From Billgrantia lactosivorans (GTDB taxonomy: Bacteria > Pseudomonadota > Gammaproteobacteria > Pseudomonadales > Halomonadaceae): a stretch of DNA of 64,000 bases. A program made the position numbers and the translations under genes. Each line of letters begins with the position of its first letter. Position 1 is the stretch's first letter. Where the stretch lies: positions 417,517 to 481,516 of the forward strand of contig NZ_QHGY01000002.1 of NCBI RefSeq assembly GCF_003254665.1, in the 5' to 3' direction. The notes under the pieces are model-generated. The model worked only from the letters and a program-made list of their open reading frames with translations, did not search any database and was not told where the DNA came from. Below, piece after piece: positions 1 to 9,801 of the stretch.

Positions 1-235
1 ATGACCTTCATCAAGTTCTGCGATATTTAGGTCTGATGAACCAGTGATTCCATCCACCGGTATGACGAAAACCACACTGCTTCCCCGTTGCCCTGAGGTG
101 GCCTCGTCCGACACGGCACTGAACCTTCACTATAGACGAAGCGCGGAAGAAACCATCGAAGCAAAAAGAAACGAATGTTTGACAACTGTAGTCTTCGCGC
201 CAGACTGCGCTGGATAAGGTGACGAGGCGGCCGCG

Positions 236-531
236 ATGACGACGCAAGTTTTTCATGAGCGAGTGACACTTACGTTTCAGGACCAGGTGGCCGTGGTCGC
301 CCGGGCGCGACCGCCGAGCACCACGGCCTCGACTGGGCGATGAACGACGCCCTGCACGCAGCCGAGCGACGCCCGTGCGAGCTGGCAGGGCTGCGCGCCG
401 TAGTACTCGTGGGGGAGGGCGAGAGTTTCTGCGCCGGCCTCGACATGGCCGCGATCCTGTCCCGACCCGAGCGCCCCGGATGGCCGGGTGCGAGCCGCGC
501 CTCACCTGACGCTGGGCGCCGGGACGGGTAA
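236..531 (+). pseudogene. Remnant of an enoyl-CoA hydratase/isomerase (crotonase) gene
   Basis: The reading frame opening at 236 (MTTQVFHERVTLTFQD...) looks like a crotonase N-terminus. It stays in phase to about 316. The family signature then continues in another frame: EHHGLDWAMNDAL from about 316, then LRAVVLVGEGESFCAGLDMA, the oxyanion-hole segment of the superfamily. A single-base frameshift near 302-318 therefore separates the two halves. The second frame loses similarity after AAIL and stops at 531, so about two thirds of a normal 260-residue enzyme is missing. I see this as a decayed, non-functional gene. The preceding 235 bases are AT-richer than the surroundings and hold no recognisable gene. 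A sequencing error could explain the frameshift but not the lost C-terminus. Confidence 0.7.
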
Positions 532-564
532 CATGGCCGGCCGACGATCGCTGGCTGCCTGCCC

Positions 565-2349
565 ATGAGAACCGCACCCGAAACCAAGCCGACCGCTGCG
601 ACGCTGCGCCCTTACCAGCAGCAGGCCGTGGCACGCGTGGTGGAACACTTCCGCGCCGGCGACGAGCCGGCGGTGGTGGTGCTGCCCACCGGCAGCGGCA
701 AGTCGCTGGTGATCGCCGAGCTGGCACGCCTGGCACGCGGGCGGGTGCTGGTGCTGGCCCACGTGCGCGAGCTGGTGGAGCAGAACCACGCCAAGTACCT
801 GGCCTACGGCCTCGAGGCCGACATCTTCAGCGCCGGGCTGGGGCGCAAGGAGAGCGCGCGCCAGGTGGTGTTCGGTTCGGTGCAGTCGGTAGTGCGCCAC
901 CTGGCGCGCTTCGACGACGGCAATTTCACCCTGCTGGTGATCGACGAATGCCACCGTGTCACGCCGGACAAGGACGCCAGCTACCGCCGCGTCATCGACG
1001 CGCTCAAGCGGGCCAATCCCCGGCTCAAGGTGCTGGGGCTGACCGCCACGCCATACCGCCTGGGCCAGGGCTTCATCTACCATCGACATCACCACGGCAT
1101 GGTGCGCGGCGAAGAGGACTGCTTCTTTCGCGACTGCGTGTTCGAGCAGCCGCTGCGGCTGATGGTCAGGCAGGGCTACCTGGCCGAGCCAAGGCGCGTG
1201 GACGCCGCCGTCGAACGCTACGACTTCTCGCGGCTCGCCCCTGCCGCGGGCGGCCTGTTTCGCGAGGAGGAGCTCAACCGGGTGGTGGCGGGCAACCGTG
1301 CCACGCCGGGCATCGTCGCCGAGATCGTCGAGCGCGCCAGCGAGCGCCGGGGCGTGATGGTGTTCGCTGCCACGGTGGCCCACGCCGAGGAGATCCTCGG
1401 CTACCTGCCGCCGGCCGAGGCGGCGCTGATCACTGGTGCGACGCCATCGCGCGAGCGCGAGCGCCTCATCGCCGCCTTCAAGTCCCGCGAACTCAAGTAC
1501 CTGGTCAACGTGGCGGTGCTCACCACCGGCTTCGACGCACCCCACGTCGACCTGATCGCGATCCTGCGCCCCACCGAGTCGGTCAGCCTCTACCAGCAGA
1601 TCGTCGGCCGCGGCTTGCGCCCCGCGCCGGGCAAGCGCGATTGCCTGGTCCTCGACTACGCCGGCAACCCCTGGGATCTCTACGCGCCTGAGGTGGGTAG
1701 CCCGCGGCCGGCCTCGGACACCGAGCCGGTGCAGGTCGAGTGTCCCGCCTGCGGGCATGCCAACCTGTTCTGGGGTCGCAAGGAGGGGGAGCTCGTCATC
1801 GAGCACTTCGGCCGCCGCTGTCAGGGCTTGGTCGAAGACGAATCGGGCAGGCGTCGGCAGTGCGACTTTCGCTTCCGCTTCAAGGTGTGTGGCGACTGCG
1901 GCGCCGAGAACGATATCGCCGCGCGGCGCTGTCACGGCTGCCAGACCCTGCTGGTGGATGCCGACGACAAGCTCAAGGAGGCGCTGCGCCTTCGGGATGC
2001 CCGCGTGCTGCGGGTGGCCGGCATGCAGCTCGAGGCCACCGTCAACGGCCGCGGGCTGCCGCGGCTCAAGGTCACCTATCACGACGAGGACGGCACCACG
2101 TTGTCCGAGTGGTTTGCGCTGGAGACCCCGGCCCAGCGTGCCGCCTTCGCTGCGGTGTTCCTGCGCGTCCACCTGCGCGCGCCGGGCAGCCGCTGGCGGC
2201 CGAGCAGCGCGCAGGAGGTCGTCGACGAGCACCGGCGCCTGCGCCATCCCGACTTCGTGGTGGGGCGCAAGGTGGGGCGTCACTGGCAGGTGCGCGAGAA
2301 GCTGTTCGACTATGCCGGGCGCTACCGCAGGGCGGAAACCGCGGAGTAG
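565..2349 (+). CDS. radD: RadD-type superfamily II DNA helicase/ATPase
   Basis: This 594-residue DEAD/DEAH-type protein matches the length of E. coli RadD/YejH (586 aa). RadD assists homologous recombination and repair of double-strand breaks and stalled forks. Visible motifs are the Walker A segment PTGSGKS near residue 36, the Walker B box DECH near residue 125, LTATPYRLG (motif III), and the C-terminal helicase motif [10 protein letters not shown] near residue 354. Downstream, several CxxC pairs (CPACGH, then CGDCGAEN and CHGC) form the zinc-finger region typical of RadD. It starts at ATG 565 after a weak ribosome site. Neighbours scpAB and rluB follow on the same strand, but a 94-base gap suggests they have their own promoter. 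Confidence 0.88.
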   Translation: MRTAPETKPTAATLRPYQQQAVARVVEHFRAGDEPAVVVLPTGSGKSLVIAELARLARGRVLVLAHVRELVEQNHAKYLAYGLEADIFSAGLGRKESARQVVFGSVQSVVRHLARFDDGNFTLLVIDECHRVTPDKDASYRRVIDALKRANPRLKVLGLTATPYRLGQGFIYHRHHHGMVRGEEDCFFRDCVFEQPLRLMVRQGYLAEPRRVDAAVERYDFSRLAPAAGGLFREEELNRVVAGNRATPGIVAEIVERASERRGVMVFAATVAHAEEILGYLPPAEAALITGATPSRERERLIAAFKSRELKYLVNVAVLTTGFDAPHVDLIAILRPTESVSLYQQIVGRGLRPAPGKRDCLVLDYAGNPWDLYAPEVGSPRPASDTEPVQVECPACGHANLFWGRKEGELVIEHFGRRCQGLVEDESGRRRQCDFRFRFKVCGDCGAENDIAARRCHGCQTLLVDADDKLKEALRLRDARVLRVAGMQLEATVNGRGLPRLKVTYHDEDGTTLSEWFALETPAQRAAFAAVFLRVHLRAPGSRWRPSSAQEVVDEHRRLRHPDFVVGRKVGRHWQVREKLFDYAGRYRRAETAE

Positions 2350-2443
2350 AGGGGAGCGCCGCGTTGGCGGAAACGCTGTTTCTCACTGCGCCAACTTGCT
2401 AGACTGGCCCGTTGATCGAGCATTCCCGAGAGGCCAGCCCCGC

Positions 2444-3415
2444 GTGAGCGAGACGCCCCCCACGGCAGTTGCCGAGCCGCCGGTCGCGAGCGACGCCGAG
2501 AGCCAGTCAGCGGTGCTGGCGCGGCTGTTCGACGAGCCGATCACCGAGCTGCCCGAGGATCTCTACATCCCGCCGGAAGCGCTGCGCATCTTCCTCGAGG
2601 CCTTCGAGGGCCCGCTCGACCTGCTGCTCTACCTGATCCGCCGCCAGAACCTCGACATCCTGGCCATCGACGTGGCCGCCATCACCCGCCAGTACATCGA
2701 GTACGTCGAGCTGATGAAGGCGATGGAGATCGAGCTCGCCGGCGAGTACCTGCTGATGGCGGCGATGCTGGCCGAGATCAAGTCGCGCACCCTGCTGCCG
2801 CGCCCGCCCCGGGAGGGCGGTGAGGACGACGAGGACGACCCGCGCGCCGAGCTGATCCGCCGCCTGCAGGAGTACGAGCAGCTCAAGAGTGCCGCCGAGG
2901 CGCTGGCCGAGCTGCCGCGGGTGGGGCGCGACTGGTTCCCGGCGCGGGCGGCGCTGCCGCCGCTGCAGGCGCGGGTGATCCACCCCGACGTCGAGCTCGA
3001 CGAGCTGCTCGGTGCGCTGGCCGGCATCCTGCGTCGCGCCGAACTCAACCAGGCGCACCAGGTGGGGCGCGAGGTACTCTCCACCCGCGAACGCATGCTG
3101 GCGATCATGGCGCGGCTCGACCATGAGCACTACACGCCGTTCGAGGCGCTGTTCACCCTCGAGGAGGGACGCGCCGGCGTCATCGTTACCTTCATGGCCA
3201 TCCTCGAGCTGGCTAAGGAGGCGATGATCGAGATCGTGCAGAACGCGCCGCTGTCGCCGATCCACGTGCGCGCCCGGGCACCACGCGAGGAGGGGGAGGA
3301 GGCCTATGGCGACGACGACGGTGTCGATGTCGAAAGTCCCTTCGCCGAGGAACCCTTCGTCGAAGCGCCGCTGGCCGGGGAGCAGGGCCTGGCCCGGGGG
3401 GAGGACACCGAATGA
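2444..3415 (+). CDS. scpA: Segregation and condensation protein A
   Basis: ScpA is the kleisin subunit that bridges SMC heads and works with ScpB in chromosome condensation and segregation. The diagnostic N-terminal segment FEGPLDLLLYLIRRQNLDI lies near residue 60, followed by the helical region containing AGEYLLMAAMLAEIKSR. The C-terminal part carries VIVTFMAILELAKE, the usual winged-helix that binds the SMC cap. The chosen start is GTG 2444, giving 323 residues with about 45 residues of acidic, Pro/Ala-rich N-terminal extension. The same frame is open far upstream, but that part is a shadow of radD. The 3' end overlaps scpB by four bases, so translation is probably coupled. Confidence 0.9.
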   Translation: MSETPPTAVAEPPVASDAESQSAVLARLFDEPITELPEDLYIPPEALRIFLEAFEGPLDLLLYLIRRQNLDILAIDVAAITRQYIEYVELMKAMEIELAGEYLLMAAMLAEIKSRTLLPRPPREGGEDDEDDPRAELIRRLQEYEQLKSAAEALAELPRVGRDWFPARAALPPLQARVIHPDVELDELLGALAGILRRAELNQAHQVGREVLSTRERMLAIMARLDHEHYTPFEALFTLEEGRAGVIVTFMAILELAKEAMIEIVQNAPLSPIHVRARAPREEGEEAYGDDDGVDVESPFAEEPFVEAPLAGEQGLARGEDTE

Positions 3416-4275
3416 CCGCCATGGAGCTGCCCGACATCCTCGACGAGATCCTCGAGGCGGCGCTGCTGGCGGCGGCCGAGCCGCTGTCGCTGGAGCGGCT
3501 CGAGGCGCTGTTCGACGACCACGAGCGGCCCCGGCGTCGCAGCCTGCGCGAGGCCCTGGAACGTGTGGCGGCGCGTCACGATCGCGGCGCCATGGAGCTG
3601 ATCGAGACCGCCTCGGGCTACCAGCTGCGCATTCGTCCGCGCCTGTCGCCCTGGGTCTCGCGGCTGTGGGACGAGCGACCGCAGCGCTACTCGCGGGCGC
3701 TGCTGGAGACCCTGGCGCTGATCGCCTATCGTCAGCCGGTGACCCGCGGCGATATCGAGGAGGTGCGCGGGGTGGCGGTGAGCAGCTCGATCATGCGCAC
3801 CCTGGCCGAACGCGGCTGGATCCGCGTGGTCGGCCATCGCGACGTGCCGGGGCGCCCCGCGGTCTATGCCACCACCCGCCAGTTCCTGGATGATTTCGGC
3901 CTCAAGACCCTGGACGAGCTGCCGCCCATGCACGAGCTCAAGGGCATGGCGGAGCCGATCTTCGAGGACGAGGCCCCGCCGCCGCCCAGCACCCTGCTGA
4001 CGCAGGACGACGCGGAGGACGACGACGGCGAGGCGGCGCCGGAATTCGATGAGGCGTCGGAGTGCGATGAGGCGCCGGAACAGGGGCATGCGCCGCATGC
4101 CGACACGACGGCCGGGACGGCCGACGTAGCACACGCCGGGAAGGCGTCCGACAGGCCAGGGCTGAGCTTCGCCGATCTCGAAGCGCGCCTGGCCGAACGT
4201 GCCCGCACCAGCGTCGACGATGACGGCGGTGCGGGGGCGGAATCCACCGACGACGAGAAGTCTGACGACACATGA
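3412..4275 (+). CDS. scpB: Segregation and condensation protein B
   Basis: ScpB is a dimeric double winged-helix partner of ScpA. The body of the family is visible over residues 1-180: [20 protein letters not shown] at the N-terminus and [20 protein letters not shown] in the second winged helix, followed by [19 protein letters not shown]. The last 110 residues are a low-complexity acidic tail rich in Glu, Asp and Ala that is not part of the conserved fold. Such tails are common in halophilic relatives. The ATG at 3412 overlaps the scpA stop as ATGA, and the gene ends in a four-base overlap with rluB. The three genes read as one operon. Confidence 0.9.
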   Translation: MTAMELPDILDEILEAALLAAAEPLSLERLEALFDDHERPRRRSLREALERVAARHDRGAMELIETASGYQLRIRPRLSPWVSRLWDERPQRYSRALLETLALIAYRQPVTRGDIEEVRGVAVSSSIMRTLAERGWIRVVGHRDVPGRPAVYATTRQFLDDFGLKTLDELPPMHELKGMAEPIFEDEAPPPPSTLLTQDDAEDDDGEAAPEFDEASECDEAPEQGHAPHADTTAGTADVAHAGKASDRPGLSFADLEARLAERARTSVDDDGGAGAESTDDEKSDDT

Positions 4276-5129
4276 CGAGCAACACCGAAAAACTGCAGAA
4301 GGTCCTGGCCCGGGCCGGGCTGGGCTCGCGCCGCGAGATGGAAGCGGCCATCGAGGCCGGTCGCGTCAAGGTCAACGGCAAGGTTGCCACCCTGGGCGAC
4401 CGCATCGAGATGCGCGACCGGGTCGCCTTCGACGACCGCCCCGTGACCCTGCGTGGCGCCGAGGAGACGCCGCGTCGGGTGATCATGTACAACAAGCCGG
4501 AAGGCGAGCTGTGCACGCGCAAGGACCCGGAGGGGCGGCGTACCGTGTTCGAGCGCCTGCCGCGCCTCAAGGGCGAGCGCTGGATCGCCATCGGCCGCCT
4601 CGACATCAACACCAGCGGACTGTTGCTGTTCACCACCGACGGCGAACTGGCCAACCGCCTGATGCACCCCTCCACCCAGATCGAGCGGGAGTATGCCGTG
4701 CGGGTGATGGGGGAGGTGCGCAAGGAGCACATCGTGGCCATGGTCGAGGGCGTGATGCTCGAGGACGGCCCGGCGCGCTTCACCGACGTGCAGGAGTTCG
4801 GTGGCGAGGGCATCAACACCTGGTTCCACGTGGTGATCATGGAGGGACGCAATCGCGAGGTGCGTCGCCTGTGGGAGTCCCAGGGGCTGACGGTGAGCCG
4901 GCTCAAGCGGGTGCGTTACGGCAACATCTTCCTCGACAAGCGTGCCAAGGCAGGGGAATGGGTGGAACTCTCCCAGGACGAGATCGACGACCTGGCGCAG
5001 TCCGCCGGCCTGGCGCCGCGCAAGGTTCCCGAGCTGACGCCGGACGAGAAGAACCGCTGGAGCCGGGACAAGCACAAGCGTCGCCCGGTTCAGGCGATGC
5101 GCAAGCCCAGGAATTCCAAGGGCAGATAG
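4272..5129 (+). CDS. rluB: 23S rRNA pseudouridine(2605) synthase RluB
   Basis: RluB converts U2605 of 23S rRNA to pseudouridine during large-subunit maturation. The 285-residue protein has an N-terminal S4 RNA-binding domain ([18 protein letters not shown], residues 5-60). The RsuA-type catalytic domain follows, with [19 protein letters not shown] around residues 109-127; Asp111 is the expected nucleophile. The motif [13 protein letters not shown] lies further on. The C-terminus is a basic tail ([14 protein letters not shown]) of the kind that contacts rRNA. RsuA or RluE are possible alternatives, but the linkage to scpAB and the basic tail favour RluB. It overlaps scpB by four bases. Confidence 0.88.
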   Translation: MTSNTEKLQKVLARAGLGSRREMEAAIEAGRVKVNGKVATLGDRIEMRDRVAFDDRPVTLRGAEETPRRVIMYNKPEGELCTRKDPEGRRTVFERLPRLKGERWIAIGRLDINTSGLLLFTTDGELANRLMHPSTQIEREYAVRVMGEVRKEHIVAMVEGVMLEDGPARFTDVQEFGGEGINTWFHVVIMEGRNREVRRLWESQGLTVSRLKRVRYGNIFLDKRAKAGEWVELSQDEIDDLAQSAGLAPRKVPELTPDEKNRWSRDKHKRRPVQAMRKPRNSKGR

Positions 5130-5206
5130 CGAAGGCAGGCAGGACGAAAGTCAAAAAGTCCTTGCCAGCCAAGGGTGCGATCAGTAATATCTGCACCCGT
5201 TCGGAA

Positions 5207-5282
5207 GGGTCGTTAGCTCAGTTGGTAGAGCAGTTGGCTTTTAACCAATTGGTCGTAGGTTCGAATCCTACACGACCCACCA
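5207..5282 (+). tRNA. tRNA-Lys (anticodon UUU)
   Basis: This is a complete 76-base cloverleaf. The acceptor arm GGGTCGT pairs with ACGACCC, the D arm has the AGCTCAGTTGGTAGAGC pattern, and the anticodon loop CTTTTAA carries TTT. The T arm is GGTTCGAATCC and the 3' CCA is encoded in the DNA. It is close to the E. coli lysT sequence. The gene stands alone about 77 bases after rluB and is followed eight bases later by a strong hairpin. Confidence 0.97.
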
Positions 5283-5290
5283 GATTCGAC

Positions 5291-5320
5291 GCCCCCGCCT
5301 CCTGAGAGGCGGGGGCGTTC
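5291..5320 (+). terminator. Rho-independent terminator after tRNA-Lys
   Basis: There is a perfect 11-bp GC-rich stem (5291-5301 with 5306-5316), a CTGA loop, and a short, weak T-containing tail (GTTCT). It sits directly after the tRNA and probably ends both the tRNA and any rluB read-through transcript. Confidence 0.8.
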
Positions 5321-5534
5321 TGCTATGGGGCCCGGCCCGCACACACCCTCGGGTCGCGTCCGGGCAGGCCGGGGCGGCGCTGCGGTATAGCCACGGACGC
5401 CGCGATGTGGTGTAAGATAACGGGATGGGCCGAGTTGGCGAGAGACGTCGTTTCGGCCCCAGGCGTATCGCCCGTACGGAGCGTGCGGTCGGCGATGCAC
5501 CCGGTACACGCAGGGGGAGCCCCTGCCAGTCACG

Positions 5535-6575
5535 GTGGTAGACACGATGACGATCATGACTTCCCGCGTCGAGGTGCGCGAGCATCTCGCCCGCGCCTAT
5601 TGCCCGACCCGTATTCCGGCCGAGGACGAGGCTCGCATCGACGAGATCAAGCGTCTGCTCGAGCGGCACAATGCGGTGCTTGTGGCCCATTACTATACTG
5701 ACGACGCCATCCAGCAGCTGGCCGAGGAGACCGGTGGCTGTGTCGCCGACTCGCTGGAAATGGCCCGCTTCGGCGCGCGTCATGATGCCGATACCCTGGT
5801 GGTGGCCGGCGTGCGCTTCATGGGCGAGACGGCCAAGATCCTGTCGCCCGAGAAGCGCGTGCTGATGCCGACGCTGGAAGCGACCTGTTCGCTCGACGTC
5901 GGCTGCCCGGCAGACGAATTCAGCGCCTTCTGCGACCAGCATCCCGACCGTACCGTGGTGGTCTACGCCAACACCTCGGCGGCGGTGAAGGCGCGCGCCG
6001 ACTGGGTGGTGACCTCTTCCATCGCGGTGGACGTCATCGAGCACCTGCAGGCACGCGGCGAGAAGATCCTGTGGGCCCCGGACAAGCACCTTGGCGGCTA
6101 CATCCAGCAGCAGACCGGCGCCGACATGCTGCTGTGGGACGGCGCCTGCATCGTGCACGAGGAGTTCAAGGCCAAGGGGATCGAGGATCTCAAAGGGCTT
6201 TACCCCGACGCCGCCGTGCTGGTGCATCCGGAATCGCCGGCGTCGGTGGTGGCGTTGGCCGACGTGGCCGGCTCGACCTCGCAGCTGATCAAGGCGGCCA
6301 AGGAGCTGCCGAACGACAAGCTGATCGTTGCTACCGACCGTGGCATCTTCTTCAAGATGCAGCAGATGGTGCCCGAGAAGACCCTGTTCGAGGCACCCAC
6401 CGCCGGCAACGGCGCCACCTGTCGCAGCTGCGCCCACTGTCCGTGGATGGCGATGAACGCGCTGGACAACCTGGCCGGCGCCCTGCGCGAGGGCAGCGGC
6501 GAGATCGTCGTCGACGCCGAGCTGCGCCTGAAGGCACTCAAGCCGCTGGAGCGCATGCTCAACTTTCAGAAGTAG
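5535..6575 (+). CDS. nadA: Quinolinate synthase A
   Basis: NadA condenses iminoaspartate with dihydroxyacetone phosphate to quinolinate in de novo NAD synthesis, using a [4Fe-4S] cluster. The protein of up to 346 residues matches the usual length. Conserved segments include [20 protein letters not shown], the cysteine pair in [10 protein letters not shown] near residue 118, [19 protein letters not shown], and the C-terminal [13 protein letters not shown]. Three in-frame starts are possible: GTG 5535, ATG 5547 and ATG 5556. GTG 5535 is used here because a GGGGGAG stretch lies about 15 bases ahead, but ATG 5547 is equally plausible. nadC, the next enzyme, is about 20 kb away; nadB is not in the window. 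Confidence 0.92.
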   Translation: MVDTMTIMTSRVEVREHLARAYCPTRIPAEDEARIDEIKRLLERHNAVLVAHYYTDDAIQQLAEETGGCVADSLEMARFGARHDADTLVVAGVRFMGETAKILSPEKRVLMPTLEATCSLDVGCPADEFSAFCDQHPDRTVVVYANTSAAVKARADWVVTSSIAVDVIEHLQARGEKILWAPDKHLGGYIQQQTGADMLLWDGACIVHEEFKAKGIEDLKGLYPDAAVLVHPESPASVVALADVAGSTSQLIKAAKELPNDKLIVATDRGIFFKMQQMVPEKTLFEAPTAGNGATCRSCAHCPWMAMNALDNLAGALREGSGEIVVDAELRLKALKPLERMLNFQK

Positions 6576-6702
6576 TCATCGAAAAGGGATTCGAAGCAGG
6601 CATGCTCGCTTGCGCCGTGATGAAACCCTGACGCTCCACGAGCCGGGCGACGCGTCGGACTGGAACAAGGTCCCTCTTGCCAGTCGCAGACGCGCACGTC
6701 CT

Positions 6703-6724
6703 CAATCGACATCCCTGTCGATTG
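6703..6724. terminator. Hairpin between convergent nadA and bepA
   Basis: A perfect 9-bp inverted repeat (CAATCGACA with TGTCGATTG) around a TCCC loop lies in the 219-base gap between the convergent nadA and protease genes. There is no T tract on either side, so this is a weak candidate for a shared terminator. Confidence 0.35.
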
Positions 6725-6794
6725 ACGCTGCCCGGCTCGTTTGCGTCAGCGTCCCGGCTAAATCGCTCCCATGCCGCTTCTCTCCGTATCGAGG

Positions 6795-8249
6795 CTAGAA
6801 CTTCTCCATCGTCTCGCGATAGCCGACGAAATCCTCCCGGCGCTGCTCGATGCGTGCCAGGGCGTTGGTCTCCCCGCTCTGTTCCGCCACTCGGCGGGCC
6901 ACGTCGAGCTGGCGGATGGCGCGATCGATCTCCCCGGTGAGCTGCATCTGCTCGGCACGGGCCAGGTGGCCCCAGGCCTCGCGGCCGCTGCGCCCGGCGG
7001 CTTCGGCGAGCAGGGTGAAGATCTGCGGGTCCTCGGAGCGTCGGCTGGCGAGCTCGTTCAGGATTCGATAGGCCTCGCCGGGGTCGCGCTGCAGCAGGGC
7101 TTCGCCCAGGATGCGGGTGGCCGGCACGTGGCCCGGCATCAGCCGCAGCAGGCGCCGGCTGCGCTCGATGGCTTCATCGTAGCGGCCGGCCTCGAAGGCG
7201 ACCTCGGCGGCGCTGACCGGCAGCAGGGCCAGGTCGGGCAGCTCTCGCGCCAGGCCGTCGAGCTGATTCAGGGCGGTGTCGGTCTGGCCCTGGTGGGCGG
7301 CGATCAGGGCATCGAGATAGCGCCTGGCCACTGCCGGGGTGTCATCCTGCGCCAGGCGCGTCGCGGCCTGCTGCGGGTCGCGTTGGTTCACCGCCAGCAG
7401 TGCCCGGGCGCGGACCAGATGATAGGTCGGGTCGCCCTCGCGCGGGCGCATGGGCTCGAGCTGCGTTGCGCGCGACTCGGCATCGCTGATGCGCGACTCG
7501 GTCAACGGGTGGGTGAGCAGGAACTCCGGGGGGTTGCCACCCTGCAGGCTCACCTGGCGCTGCATGGCGCGAAACATCCTGACCATGGCATCGGGGTCGA
7601 AACCGGCCTGGGCCATGGTCTGCAGGCCGAGGCGGTCGGCCTCCTGCTCGAAGCGCCGCGAGTAGGCCAGCTGATCCTGGACGAAGGCAGCCTGGGAGCC
7701 CATGGCGGCGGCGATGCCGGCATCGCCGCCGCCGCTGGCGGCGATCAGCATGCCGGCCAGCATCGCCGCCATGGCCGGCAGCTGGGTCTGCTCGGCGCGC
7801 GCCTGGCCACGGGAATAGTGGCGCTGGGAGAGGTGCCCCAGTTCATGGGCCAGCACCGAGGCGACGGCGTCCTCCTCGCTGGCGAAGGCGAACAGGCCGG
7901 CATTGACACCGATGACGCCGCCGGGCACGGCAAAGGCGTTGAGGGCACGATTCTCCACCAGCGTCACCACGGTGTCGGTATCCGAGAGTCCGCTGTGCGG
8001 CAACAGGCGCGATACCAGCGATTCGACATACTCCTGCGCGATCGGGTCCTGCCAGGTGGATACGCGGGCACGGAACTGGCGCAACCAGGCGCGGCCCAGG
8101 CGGAATTCCTCGCCGGTCATGGCCTGACTGTTGCCGGTCAGGCTAGGCAGGCCGTAGTCTTCCGTGGCGCCGGCCGGGGGCGGGGAGCCCAGGGCCAGGG
8201 TCAGGGCGATGGCACCGGTGGTCAGGCAGGTTCGGGTCTTGCGCAGCAT
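6795..8249 (-). CDS. bepA: Periplasmic M48 metalloprotease/chaperone, BepA type
   Basis: This 484-residue protein has a cleavable signal peptide (positive MLRKTR, hydrophobic core, then GAT). A peptidase M48 domain follows, with the zinc motif HELGH near residue 134 in SVLAHELGHLSQRHYSR. The distal zinc ligand region is EQEADRLGLQTMAQAGFDP. The C-terminal half is helical with TPR-like repeats (RYDEAIERSRRLLRLMPGH, GEAYRILNELASRRSEDP). This architecture and length match E. coli BepA (YfgC), which assists or degrades LptD and other outer-membrane proteins at the BAM complex. It is convergent with nadA and divergent from the TusA-like gene. LoiP-type M48 proteases lack the TPR half, so BepA is the better match. 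Confidence 0.85.
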   Translation of the reverse strand: MLRKTRTCLTTGAIALTLALGSPPPAGATEDYGLPSLTGNSQAMTGEEFRLGRAWLRQFRARVSTWQDPIAQEYVESLVSRLLPHSGLSDTDTVVTLVENRALNAFAVPGGVIGVNAGLFAFASEEDAVASVLAHELGHLSQRHYSRGQARAEQTQLPAMAAMLAGMLIAASGGGDAGIAAAMGSQAAFVQDQLAYSRRFEQEADRLGLQTMAQAGFDPDAMVRMFRAMQRQVSLQGGNPPEFLLTHPLTESRISDAESRATQLEPMRPREGDPTYHLVRARALLAVNQRDPQQAATRLAQDDTPAVARRYLDALIAAHQGQTDTALNQLDGLARELPDLALLPVSAAEVAFEAGRYDEAIERSRRLLRLMPGHVPATRILGEALLQRDPGEAYRILNELASRRSEDPQIFTLLAEAAGRSGREAWGHLARAEQMQLTGEIDRAIRQLDVARRVAEQSGETNALARIEQRREDFVGYRETMEKF

Positions 8250-8398
8250 GTGCCAGTCTCGTTCGAAGCGGCGGTCGGTTCTCTTTCCGACATTGATTCG
8301 GCCCGCAAAGTGCCTTTAAATCTCAGTGGTTTTGCGCTGTGCTGCAAGAAATTGCTTCTTCATGCACAGGCGCGTTCGTTATTTTCCCGGGAGACGAC

Positions 8399-8647
8399 AT
8401 GGCAGTGCAACCAGATGATGTGCTCGATGCCCGCGGCCTGCCGTGCCCGCTGCCACTGCTCAAGGCGAAGCAGGCGCTGGCTCGTTTGCAACCCGGCCAC
8501 GTGCTCGAGATCCAGGCGACCGACGCCGGCTCCTGGCACGACTTCGAGACCTTTGCCGATCACAGCATCCACGAGCTGATCGCCAGGGAAGAGCGGGGCG
8601 AGGTCTACCACTACTGGCTGCGCAAGGGCGAGGAGCCGACTCCATGA
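8399..8647 (+). CDS. TusA-family sulfurtransferase-like protein
   Basis: This 82-residue protein carries the family signature LDARGLPCPLPLLKAKQAL near the N-terminus, with the CPxP motif whose Cys accepts persulfide in TusA. TusA proteins relay sulfur for tRNA thiolation and other pathways. Start ATG 8399 follows GGGAGA at good spacing; a longer frame from 8339 lacks support. The stop overlaps the ATG of the downstream PerM-like transporter (ATGA). Many genomes pair a TusA/SirA-like protein with a membrane protein; whether this one is canonical TusA or a paralogue cannot be decided here. Confidence 0.82.
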   Translation: MAVQPDDVLDARGLPCPLPLLKAKQALARLQPGHVLEIQATDAGSWHDFETFADHSIHELIAREERGEVYHYWLRKGEEPTP

Positions 8648-9753
8648 CCCTGCGCCAGGTCTTCAAGGGCTGGGTCGAGCACTACTTTTCCGATGAGGAG
8701 GCGGTGATCCTGCTGGTGCTGCTGGTGCTGGGTTTCGCCGCGGTGATCCTGTTCGGGCGCATGCTGGCGCCTTTCTTCACCGCCCTGGTGATCGCCTTCC
8801 TGCTGCAGGGCGGGGTCACGGCCCTGACCCGGCACGGCGTACCTCACCTGCTGGCCGTGACGCTGGTGTTCCTGGCCTTCATCGGCGTGCTGCTGGCGCT
8901 GGCCTTCATCCTGATGCCCTTGATATGGAACCAGCTGGTGGGCCTGGTCCAGGAGACGCCGCGCATCGTTGCCAGCGGCCAGCGCTGGCTGGACGACCTG
9001 CAGGCGCGCTATCCCAACTTCGTCACGCCGGACCAGGTTCAGGAGTGGATCGCCGTGGCCGGACGCGAACTGACCCAGGTCGGCCAGCGTGCGCTGACCC
9101 TCTCGCTGGCGTCGCTGGGCAACATGCTGGCGCTGATCATCTATCTGGTACTGGTACCGATCCTGGTCTTCTTCCTGCTCAAGGATCGCCAGCAACTGGT
9201 CGATTTCACCCTGTCCCTGCTGCCCCAGCAGCGCACGCTGATGACGCGGATCTGGCAGGAGATGGACGCCCAGATCGCCAACTACGTGCGCGGCAAGGTC
9301 ATAGAGATCATCATCGTCGGCACCGTGTCGTTCTTCACCTTCGCCTTCTTCGGCCTGCCCTACTCGGCGCTGTTGGCGGTGCTGGTGGGGTTCTCGGTGC
9401 TGGTACCCTACATCGGTGCGGCGGTGGCGACCCTGCCGGTGGCCGCCGTGGCGGGCTTCCATTTCGGCATGAGCGACCAGTTCGTCTATGTCCTCGTCGC
9501 CTATGGCGTGATCCAGGCGCTGGACGGCAACGTGCTGGTGCCGATCCTGTTTTCCGAGGCGGTCAACCTGCATCCGGTCTCGATCATCCTGGCGGTGCTG
9601 TTCTTCGGCGGGGTGTGGGGCTTCTGGGGCATCTTCTTCGCGATTCCCCTGGCGACCCTGCTCAAGGCGCTGGTCTATGCCTGGCCGAGGGGCATCAGGC
9701 AGTACCACGACTCGCTTCAGCCCGCCGAGCTTGAGCACCAGGCCGAGGAGTGA
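8644..9753 (+). CDS. AI-2E/PerM family membrane transporter
   Basis: The 369-residue polytopic protein has about eight hydrophobic segments. Two lie early (residues 20-65), a third near 80-100, and a central soluble stretch (residues 100-150) precedes the remaining ones. The ending FFGGVWGFWGIFFAIPLATLLKA and the motifs VLVPYIGAAVATLP and YGVIQALDGNVLVPIL are typical of the AI-2E/PerM (UPF0118) family. Members are inner-membrane exporters or Na+/H+ antiporters, and the substrate cannot be read from sequence. The ATG at 8644 overlaps the TusA-like stop, so the two are translationally coupled. Confidence 0.85.
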   Translation: MTLRQVFKGWVEHYFSDEEAVILLVLLVLGFAAVILFGRMLAPFFTALVIAFLLQGGVTALTRHGVPHLLAVTLVFLAFIGVLLALAFILMPLIWNQLVGLVQETPRIVASGQRWLDDLQARYPNFVTPDQVQEWIAVAGRELTQVGQRALTLSLASLGNMLALIIYLVLVPILVFFLLKDRQQLVDFTLSLLPQQRTLMTRIWQEMDAQIANYVRGKVIEIIIVGTVSFFTFAFFGLPYSALLAVLVGFSVLVPYIGAAVATLPVAAVAGFHFGMSDQFVYVLVAYGVIQALDGNVLVPILFSEAVNLHPVSIILAVLFFGGVWGFWGIFFAIPLATLLKALVYAWPRGIRQYHDSLQPAELEHQAEE

Positions 9754-9801
9754 CGGACCGCCCGGCAGCCAGCCGGGCGATGCGCGAGCCTCGGTCGAGG
9801 C

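Noticed and set aside
27..269. Short minus-strand open frame at the left edge
   Set aside because: No family similarity or ribosome site, and it overlaps the start of the decayed crotonase gene.
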